A stretch of DNA of 11,688 bases from 2-12-FULL-42-15 sp964196565 (GTDB lineage: Bacteria; Pseudomonadota; Gammaproteobacteria; Coxiellales; Coxiellaceae), in assembly GCA_964196565.1 (NCBI GenBank), contig CAXMUH010000144.1, forward strand, positions 1 through 11,688, given 5' to 3'. The notes beneath the pieces were generated by a model that did no database searches, had not been told where the DNA came from, and was given only the letters and a program-made list of their open reading frames with translations. Position 1 is the first letter of the stretch. The number at the start of each line of letters is the position of its first letter. Made by a program: the position numbers and the translations under genes. Shown here piece after piece: positions 7,194-11,688 of the stretch.

Positions 7194-8636
7194 ATGACAA
7201 ACACCTACCTATTCTATGATGTTGAGACAACTGGTTTAAATAAATGTTTTGATCAAATATTACAGTTTGCAGCGATTCGAACAGACATCGAATTAAATGA
7301 ACTTGAGCGTTATGAATTTCAAATTAAATTAAATCCTCTAATCGTCCCAGCACCACAGGCAGTATTAACTCACCGTATCGATATCAAAACCATGCTATCC
7401 GGCCAGTCTGAAATTGATGCAGTTGAACAAATTCATATGCTTTTAAATACCCCCGGAACGATAAGCGTAGGCTATAATACTTTGGGATTTGACGATGAGT
7501 TTTTGCGATTTTCTTTTTACCGAAATTTATTGTCGCCCTATAGCCATCAATTTGCAAATAAATGCAGCCGCATGGATATTTATCCAATCACGGTGATGTA
7601 TTACCTCTTTAAAAATGAAGCACTTAACTGGCCTAAAATAAATGATCGAGTTAGTTTAAAGTTAGATAACCTAAATCAGGCAAATCAGCTCGCAAGCGGT
7701 CAAGCACATAATGCGATGGTCGACGTCGAAGTGACATTAGCACTCGCGCGCAAATTAGCTGAACATAAAGAGATGTGGAATTATGTGACTGGATACTTTA
7801 ATAAAGCGTTTGATCTTCGTCGCTTAAAAAAACTACCCTACTCATTAAAGTTACACGCTTCAGAACTGCAAGAAGGTCTAATGATCTCAGGTAAATTTGG
7901 CAGTGATCAATTTTTTCAAGCGCCGGTTGCAAGTGTTGGTCAACATAAACATTATCGCAACCAAACCCTTTGGCTGCGTCTCGATCAAGAGCAATTGGCA
8001 AAAACCACTTCCGAGTCAATTGCTGAAAATACCTTTGTACTACGCAAAAAAGCGGCAGAGCAACAAATTTTATTGCCCCCACTCGATCGTTTCTTAATTC
8101 ATCTATCGCCAGAACGCAAAAAAATTACTGACCAAAATCGTCTGTGGTTAAAAGAAAATCCAGAACTATTAAGAGAAATCTGTCGTTATCACCAAAATTA
8201 TAAATACCCTGAAGTGCCAAATATGGACATCAGTGCAGCCTTATATGACCAGAATTTTCCTCCAGCCTTTGAAGAAAAACTTTATAAAAAATTCCATCAA
8301 GTGGCGCCACAAGAGAAGGAAGAGATAGTCACTCAGTTTGCAGATCCCATTAGACGAGAATTAGCAATGCGATTGCTGGCTGAACATTATCCGCAATATC
8401 TTTCAGAAAAAAATAAAATTTTTTATGATAAGTACCAAAAACAATGCGCATCGAGTGATCATCCGCCAGTCGATTACCGCGGTGAAAAGCGTTTAAATGC
8501 AGAGATTGCATTAACAGAGATTGAAAGCTTAAAACAAGATGCCACTTTAGATAGTCAACAGAAAAGCTTATTAATCGAGCTTGAAACTTATTTAACGAAG
8601 ATGGTTGGGGCATGCTTGGTGGATTCTGCTTCGTAG
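7194..8636 (+). CDS. sbcB: Exodeoxyribonuclease I
   Basis: A 480-aa 3'-5' single-strand DNA exonuclease acting in recombination and mismatch repair, close to the usual length of about 475. The DEDDh catalytic set is visible: Asp9 and Glu11 in YDVETTG, Asp100 in YNTLGFDDE, His172 and Asp177 in AHNAMVDV. QFAAIRTD, FYRNLLSPY and NWP are further ExoI signatures, and the C-terminal half is the ExoI-specific domain. The start follows AAGGA by 8 bases, and only 10 bp separate it from the transporter gene, so the two are probably co-transcribed. The last residues (VGACLVDSAS) do not look like the usual end and abut a repeat element. Confidence 0.96.
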   Translation: MTNTYLFYDVETTGLNKCFDQILQFAAIRTDIELNELERYEFQIKLNPLIVPAPQAVLTHRIDIKTMLSGQSEIDAVEQIHMLLNTPGTISVGYNTLGFDDEFLRFSFYRNLLSPYSHQFANKCSRMDIYPITVMYYLFKNEALNWPKINDRVSLKLDNLNQANQLASGQAHNAMVDVEVTLALARKLAEHKEMWNYVTGYFNKAFDLRRLKKLPYSLKLHASELQEGLMISGKFGSDQFFQAPVASVGQHKHYRNQTLWLRLDQEQLAKTTSESIAENTFVLRKKAAEQQILLPPLDRFLIHLSPERKKITDQNRLWLKENPELLREICRYHQNYKYPEVPNMDISAALYDQNFPPAFEEKLYKKFHQVAPQEKEEIVTQFADPIRRELAMRLLAEHYPQYLSEKNKIFYDKYQKQCASSDHPPVDYRGEKRLNAEIALTEIESLKQDATLDSQQKSLLIELETYLTKMVGACLVDSAS

Positions 8637-8640
8637 TATT

Positions 8641-8729
8641 GTAGGGCCTGAATTCATCAACGAAGTGCGATCCATTAATTTGCTGGATTGCTTCCCGCTT
8701 CGCGGTCGCAAAGACGAAGCGCACCCTAC
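8641..8729. repeat. Palindromic intergenic repeat element (REP/MITE-like)
   Basis: The element is bounded by GTAGGG (8641-8646) and CCCTAC (8724-8729). Inside are a hairpin GCGATCCA (8667-8674) with TGGATTGC (8684-8691, one G-T pair) around a 9-base loop, and a second CCGC-TTC-GCGG stem (8695-8705). The text CTGGATTGCTTC followed by TCGCAA and GACG resembles a palindromic repeat widespread in intracellular and other proteobacteria, quoted from memory. It fills the gap between the convergent sbcB and the 117-aa gene. It codes for nothing; a role in transcription termination is possible although no T-tract is present. Confidence 0.6.
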
Positions 8730-8731
8730 TT

Positions 8732-9085
8732 CTATTTCATTTCTGAAAGTTCAACCATCTCTTTTTGCAAACGTCTCATTTCGAGGCTTAAAGTAGTCTG
8801 TACGGTTGCGATTTGTTTTTGCAATTGACTCAGTTGCACTTGCATTTGCTTTTGCAATTTGACCAATGACTGCTGTGTCGCTTTTGACTGGGTTTTGATC
8901 TGTTTTGGAATAGAGGCCTGGACCTGCTTAATCTGCGCCTCTAATTTAGCAATTGCAGCCTGCATTGGGTTGCCAGCCTGCATTGGGTTGCCTGCCGCCT
9001 GCTTTTGATTACCTGCCGCCGCCATAGCGCCACCCATTATCGTCACCAAAATAACAGAACTGCCTAATAATAAAAGCTTTTTCAT
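8732..9085 (-). CDS. Small exported coiled-coil protein with GNPMQA repeats
   Basis: A 117-aa protein of unknown function. Residues 1-24 form a clear Sec signal peptide (KK, hydrophobic stretch LLLLGSSVILVTIMGG, cleavage likely after AMA). The next part has three short repeats, GNQKQAA, GNPMQA and GNPMQAA (about 25-44). The rest, about 45-117, is Gln/Lys-rich with heptad-like spacing (KLQKQMQVQLSQLQKQIATV) and should form a long coiled coil. There is no cysteine and hence no lipobox, so it is probably free in the periplasm. GAGAGGG lies 4 bases before the ATG. A direct-repeat regulatory site lies 51 bp upstream, shared with the next gene. No family is recognised. Confidence 0.8.
   Translation of the reverse strand: MKKLLLLGSSVILVTIMGGAMAAAGNQKQAAGNPMQAGNPMQAAIAKLEAQIKQVQASIPKQIKTQSKATQQSLVKLQKQMQVQLSQLQKQIATVQTTLSLEMRRLQKEMVELSEMK
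8957..8992. repeat. Tandem 18-bp repeat, two perfect copies
   Basis: The unit AGCCTGCATTGGGTTGCC occurs at 8957-8974 and 8975-8992. It is in frame with the 117-aa gene and encodes the GNPMQA hexapeptides, so slippage would change the copy number without breaking the frame. A degenerate third copy lies towards the signal peptide. Confidence 0.9.
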
Positions 9086-9136
9086 GGAACCCTCTCAAGC
9101 TGCGTAAAACCACGGATATTGACAAGGTAACATATA

Positions 9137-9156
9137 AACATTAAGGAAAAATTAAA
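9137..9156 (-). promoter_or_regulatory. PmrA-box-like direct repeat upstream of the 117-aa gene
   Basis: Read on the minus strand: TTTAATTTT, TC, CTTAATGTT. This is a 9+2+9 direct repeat close to the PmrA consensus as remembered (cTTAATatT-N2-cTTAATatT), matching 7/9 and 8/9. It ends 51 bp before the ATG at 9085. A weak -10 (CAATAT, 9121-9116) follows at a distance expected for an OmpR-family activator site replacing the -35. The twin site at 9983-10002 strengthens the call. Confidence 0.55.
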
Positions 9157-9191
9157 TGCCCAGCATGCCAAACGCCATTACCTACAAGCTA

Positions 9192-9926
9192 TTAAGGAGT
9201 GGGTACTGTAGATGCAGGTGTAGGTGCTGTAGAAGACGCCTCATTAGCTTCACCAGCATCTTTACTGCCGTTTTTTGGTCCAAGTTTGCCTGTTTTTTGA
9301 TTGACCTCAAAAGACTTCCCAGCTTTATCTGTAATCTTTGCCGAAGCACCAAATGTAACTCCATTTTTCATCATCTCTTCACAAAATGCTTTTGAACAGT
9401 TACCACTATATTTACATCCAGCGCTAAGCCTTGGTGAATTTTTAATTGTATTGCCAATATTCGCAATTTGCTCTTTATCGTTAGAACTCAATTCTTGCTT
9501 TTCTGTGAGCTTGGAAGGAATCTTCATCTGGGTAATATCGCCATTAGCATCCGTTTTTACCTGGTATGAGTAGCTATCTTTTCCATCTTTGCTTTCAGCT
9601 GTAAACGAATAACTATCTTGCTTAGCGTCGTTTTGATTCTTCGGCCCTTGCTTATCACTCGAAATGGCTTGCTCCTTTGCAGAAGCACTCTCAGCTCGCC
9701 ATTCATGCTGTGTTGATGCTGTTTGCTTTAAACCTGTTACGACAAATCCAAGGATCTTGCTCTTTAGCTTCCTTAGTAATTCTTCTAACTGCCTCTTTTT
9801 TCTATCTTTTTCTGCAGTGTCATCGTTCTTTGATTCTGGCTTGGGCGTTGCTGTGGGTGTAGGTGTAGATGCGGTAGGGGCAGGAGTCGTTGTCGCTGCA
9901 CTTGCTTTAGTTGAACCTGATCGCAT
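9192..9926 (-). CDS. Unrecognised 244-aa protein, candidate secreted effector
   Basis: No family is recognised. Residues 1-30 are a disordered Thr/Pro/Ala stretch (TPTPTATPKP); about 37-58 is a highly charged helix (EKDRKKRQLEELLRKLKSK), followed by a short hydrophobic piece ILGFVVTG; 104-130 has a twofold DSYSF.../DSYSY... pattern that looks like beta strands; 165-190 contains three cysteines (171, 177, 182); the end (225-244) is again Ser/Thr/Pro-rich. There is no signal peptide or membrane anchor, so Sec export is unlikely. GGGAG lies about 7 bases before the ATG at 9926, supporting the start. The PmrA-like box 56 bp upstream, and a tail with Glu226/Glu229, many Ser/Thr and Val at position -4, fit a Dot/Icm substrate. 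That role is inference only. Confidence 0.75.
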   Translation of the reverse strand: MRSGSTKASAATTTPAPTASTPTPTATPKPESKNDDTAEKDRKKRQLEELLRKLKSKILGFVVTGLKQTASTQHEWRAESASAKEQAISSDKQGPKNQNDAKQDSYSFTAESKDGKDSYSYQVKTDANGDITQMKIPSKLTEKQELSSNDKEQIANIGNTIKNSPRLSAGCKYSGNCSKAFCEEMMKNGVTFGASAKITDKAGKSFEVNQKTGKLGPKNGSKDAGEANEASSTAPTPASTVPTP

Positions 9927-9982
9927 TTTAGTCTCCCAAATAAAAATAAATAGTTTTTCGCCTATCTATAAAATACCAAAAT

Positions 9983-10002
9983 ATTATTAAGGAAAAGTTA
10001 AG
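9983..10002 (-). promoter_or_regulatory. PmrA-box-like direct repeat upstream of the 244-aa gene
   Basis: Read on the minus strand: CTTAACTTT, TC, CTTAATAAT; 7/9 and 8/9 to the remembered PmrA half-site. Two CTTAA blocks lie 11 bp apart, one helical turn. It ends 56 bp before the ATG at 9926, and a -10 candidate TATAGA (9970-9965) follows after 12 bp. It sits in the 94-bp gap after tsaB, so the 244-aa gene probably has its own promoter. Confidence 0.6.
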
Positions 10003-10020
10003 AAATAAACCTATCTGCAA

Positions 10021-10692
10021 CTATTTTTTTTTAAATGCCACCTGCATGCGCAAATAGTTCGGCTCTACTTCAGCGGCAGATACCGTTTGGTTTTTGGACA
10101 AATAATATGCAGCTATATCAAGCATGGCAGTTGCACGCGGATAAAAAAGATGTGACTCTAACTGTAAGCCCGTAGGCAAATCGGCTCGATACAGCTCCCA
10201 AGCATTTCCAACCAGCGCCCAGGATTGATCATCTGCAACATCAATTGCCTCTGGCGCCGTAATTTGATCTTGATTCAACGGCATCATAATGCCGTCGTTA
10301 TTTTTAACGTAAGCTCCCCAGTAGATTTCTCCCATTCTTGCATCCCAAGCCGCCACAATATTGTTGTGTTGCAATTTATCCAGTCCGCGCTGTGCTAAAG
10401 TTTGTAGCGTTGACACTGGAATCACGGGTATATTTGCAGAAAATGCCAAGCCTTGTGCTACAGCCGTGGCTAAACGCACCCCCATAAAACTTCCGGGACC
10501 ACAACCAAACGCCAATGCATCAAGTTCAGTTAGTTTGATTTTGGCCCCAGCAAGGAGTTCATCAATCATCTGTAATAATAGATCAGAATGACGACGTGGC
10601 GCTATTTCAAAACGTTCAGTTTTATTATTATCCACAAGTAATGCTACAGAACAGGCTTCTGTAGAAGTATCAAAGGCGAGAATTTTTTTCAT
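10021..10692 (-). CDS. tsaB: TsaB, tRNA t6A37 threonylcarbamoyltransferase complex subunit
   Basis: A 223-aa ASKHA-fold protein (formerly YeaZ). MKKILAFDTSTEACSVAL is the phosphate-1-like N-terminal motif, and FGCGPGSFMGVRLATAVAQGLAF is the TsaB signature near residues 60-85. TsaB forms a dimer with TsaD and, together with TsaE, transfers threonylcarbamoyl to A37 of ANN-decoding tRNAs. Length is normal for gammaproteobacteria. The ATG overlaps the stop of the upstream lipoprotein gene (ATGA). A run of nine A on the coding strand precedes the stop codon; slippage there would affect only the last residues. Essential housekeeping gene in most bacteria. Confidence 0.96.
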   Translation of the reverse strand: MKKILAFDTSTEACSVALLVDNNKTERFEIAPRRHSDLLLQMIDELLAGAKIKLTELDALAFGCGPGSFMGVRLATAVAQGLAFSANIPVIPVSTLQTLAQRGLDKLQHNNIVAAWDARMGEIYWGAYVKNNDGIMMPLNQDQITAPEAIDVADDQSWALVGNAWELYRADLPTGLQLESHLFYPRATAMLDIAAYYLSKNQTVSAAEVEPNYLRMQVAFKKK

Positions 10693-11240
10693 TTTCGTAT
10701 CGGCAATAGTCGAGGTATCGCTTTAATCGAAACACTTGCATCTTGCAAACGAACATAACCGCTGCTGTTCACATTGCTGTAAGTAAAGCCGCGCTTCCAG
10801 ATTGGGTTATAATTAAAATGTACTGTGCCATCGCTTTTATCTGGGTCATAACGACTTGGGTCTAATGACAAACGTTCGCCATTATAGCAAACGTGCAGAT
10901 GGACGCGATGATTGGTATCGATGCTCTTTAATAAAATGTATTTACACTCACCGGGCACAATTTTAAATTCGTCTGTTTCGATCGTATAACGCTTGGTAAA
11001 TGGCGGCATCATCGCTTTACCATTTAACATATAAACACTTAATTTCGGTCCATCGTAAACCTTGGCGGTTCTATTTTTATTACGATCTAATTTTCTGATT
11101 TTTTTATAATTGGCTAAAACAATATCTCGCTTTTGTGGTGACATTGCCTGCCATGCCTGTTGTGAAATACCCAACCGCTGCGAAGAAACACAGCCGGCCA
11201 ACATTAGGGCAGCCAAACAACACAATATATAACGCGACAT
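10689..11240 (-). CDS. Putative outer-membrane lipoprotein, unknown function
   Basis: A 183-aa protein starting MSRYILCCLAALMLAGCVSS: a short lipoprotein signal with lipobox LAGC (lipidated Cys17). Val at +2 is not an inner-membrane retention residue, so sorting to the outer membrane is expected. The mature part begins with a conserved-looking helix (SQQAWQAMSPQKRDIVLANYKKI), then a basic linker and a beta-rich domain. Two cysteines, in PGECKYI and HVCYNG, may form a disulfide. No family is recognised. The start at 11240 was chosen because AAGGAG lies 10 bases upstream and the lipobox is then correctly placed; the longer frame from 11429 would overlap xseA and hide the signal. It overlaps tsaB by 4 bp, suggesting co-transcription. 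Confidence 0.85.
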   Translation of the reverse strand: MSRYILCCLAALMLAGCVSSQRLGISQQAWQAMSPQKRDIVLANYKKIRKLDRNKNRTAKVYDGPKLSVYMLNGKAMMPPFTKRYTIETDEFKIVPGECKYILLKSIDTNHRVHLHVCYNGERLSLDPSRYDPDKSDGTVHFNYNPIWKRGFTYSNVNSSGYVRLQDASVSIKAIPRLLPIRK

Positions 11241-11254
11241 ATTATAAGAACTCC

Positions 11255-11306
11255 TTGCAGTCATCACATCCATATTGTATATAATTATGATACGATTTAA
11301 CAGCAA
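11255..11306. promoter_or_regulatory. Divergent promoter pair sharing one -10 hexamer
   Basis: Plus strand: TTGCAG (11255-11260), 17 bp, TATATA (11278-11283), towards xseA. Minus strand: TTGCTG (11306-11301), 17 bp, the same TATATA (11283-11278), towards the lipoprotein-tsaB pair. A perfect TATAAT at 11280-11285 offers an alternative plus-strand -10 with a 19-bp spacer. Confidence 0.5.
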
Positions 11307-11326
11307 CCTTAAAGGATCTTTGTCAG

Positions 11327-11688
11327 ATGACAGCGCATAATGAAACCAGCTCTGAACAAGAATTGTGCGATGAGCCCATTTATACAGTTTCCGAGTTAAA
11401 TGCACAAACGAGACACACGCTTGAAACACGATTTAATAGCATTTGGTTGATCGGAGAGATTTCTAATTTGGCACGCCCGGCTTCCGGACACCTCTACCTA
11501 ACCCTCAAGGACCAACACGCGCAAGTGCGCTCTGCCTTATTTAGACAATCAGCACGCAAGTTAAACTTTACCCCTAAAAATGGCCAGCAAGTTCTGGTTC
11601 GGGCTGCAGTCAGTTTATACGAGGCCCGTGGTGATTTTCAGTTGATTATTGCAAGCATGGAGCCCGCTGGTGAAGGCGCATTGCAACT
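11327..11688 (+). CDS. xseA: Exodeoxyribonuclease VII large subunit, 5' part only
   Basis: Partial gene cut by the right edge; about 120 residues are visible. After a short acidic N-terminus (to about residue 17) it reads IYTVSELNAQTRHTLE, then WLIGEISNLARPASGHLYLTLKD, QVRSALFRQ, GQQVLVRAAVSLYEARGDFQLI and MEPAGEGALQ, aligning without gaps to the N-terminal OB-fold DNA-binding domain of XseA. With XseB it degrades single-stranded DNA from both ends. AAAGGA (11311-11316) precedes the ATG by 10 bases. The catalytic region lies outside the window, so completeness cannot be judged. It diverges from the lipoprotein-tsaB pair. Confidence 0.95.
   Translation, partial: MTAHNETSSEQELCDEPIYTVSELNAQTRHTLETRFNSIWLIGEISNLARPASGHLYLTLKDQHAQVRSALFRQSARKLNFTPKNGQQVLVRAAVSLYEARGDFQLIIASMEPAGEGALQ

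Noticed and set aside
8350..8724. 124-aa minus-strand frame across the sbcB 3' end and repeat
   Set aside because: Shadow of sbcB with no recognisable protein features.
9156..9395. Plus-strand frame with AAGGA before its ATG, Cys/Arg-rich protein
   Set aside because: It is antisense to the Pro/Thr-rich 3' end of the 244-aa gene; the Cys/Arg runs are the mirror of PTPA codons, and the AAGGA is part of the minus-strand regulatory box.
9140..10001. The ATTAAGGAAAARTTAA repeat pair as attachment sites or target duplications of a mobile element
   Set aside because: The copies hold no recombinase, lack inverted ends, and both lie at a fixed distance upstream of a start codon, which fits a regulatory motif better.
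11241..11429. Longer start for the lipoprotein at 11429
   Set aside because: It would overlap the xseA coding region antisense and bury the signal peptide and lipobox.

Overview
This is an AT-rich window (about 40% GC by eye) of dense, ordinary-looking bacterial chromosome. Protein similarity recalled from memory (SbcB, XseA, TsaB, the SUF proteins and an Rrf2 regulator of the gammaproteobacterial SUF type) points to a gammaproteobacterium. A SUF operon with SufU instead of SufE, the moderate AT bias, and two PmrA-box-like sites next to an effector-like gene suggest the order Legionellales (Legionella/Coxiella relatives). That placement is inference.

Positions 1-5919 (minus strand) hold one tightly packed iron-sulfur cluster assembly operon: Rrf2-type regulator, sufB, sufC, sufD, sufS, sufU and the 5' part of a sufA-type carrier cut by the window edge. 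Most junctions overlap or are under 40 bp apart. The operon starts at a promoter that contains a perfect 9+9 bp inverted repeat, the obvious operator for the regulator. SufS and SufU mobilise sulfur, SufBCD builds the cluster, SufA delivers it, and the regulator probably senses cluster status.

Positions 6050-8636 (plus strand) run divergently: a cation diffusion facilitator metal transporter with an unusual C-terminal extension, followed 10 bp later by exonuclease I (sbcB). A palindromic repeat element of about 90 bp (8641-8729) fills the gap to the convergent genes.

Positions 8732-9926 (minus strand) are the accessory-looking part: a small exported coiled-coil protein with GNPMQA repeats, and a 244-aa protein with no signal peptide, Thr/Pro/Ala-rich ends and no recognisable family. 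Both have nearly the same 20-bp direct-repeat site 51-56 bp before their start codons. It resembles the PmrA box that controls Dot/Icm type IV secretion effectors in Legionella and Coxiella. This is the most interesting signal here.

Positions 10021-11240 (minus strand) encode TsaB (tRNA t6A synthesis), preceded by a lipoprotein gene whose stop overlaps the tsaB start. A short divergent promoter region, with one palindromic TATATA that could serve as -10 for both directions, separates this pair from xseA (exonuclease VII large subunit), which runs off the right edge. No tRNA, rRNA, CRISPR array, transposase or phage gene was seen, and no gene-free stretch exceeds 300 bases.
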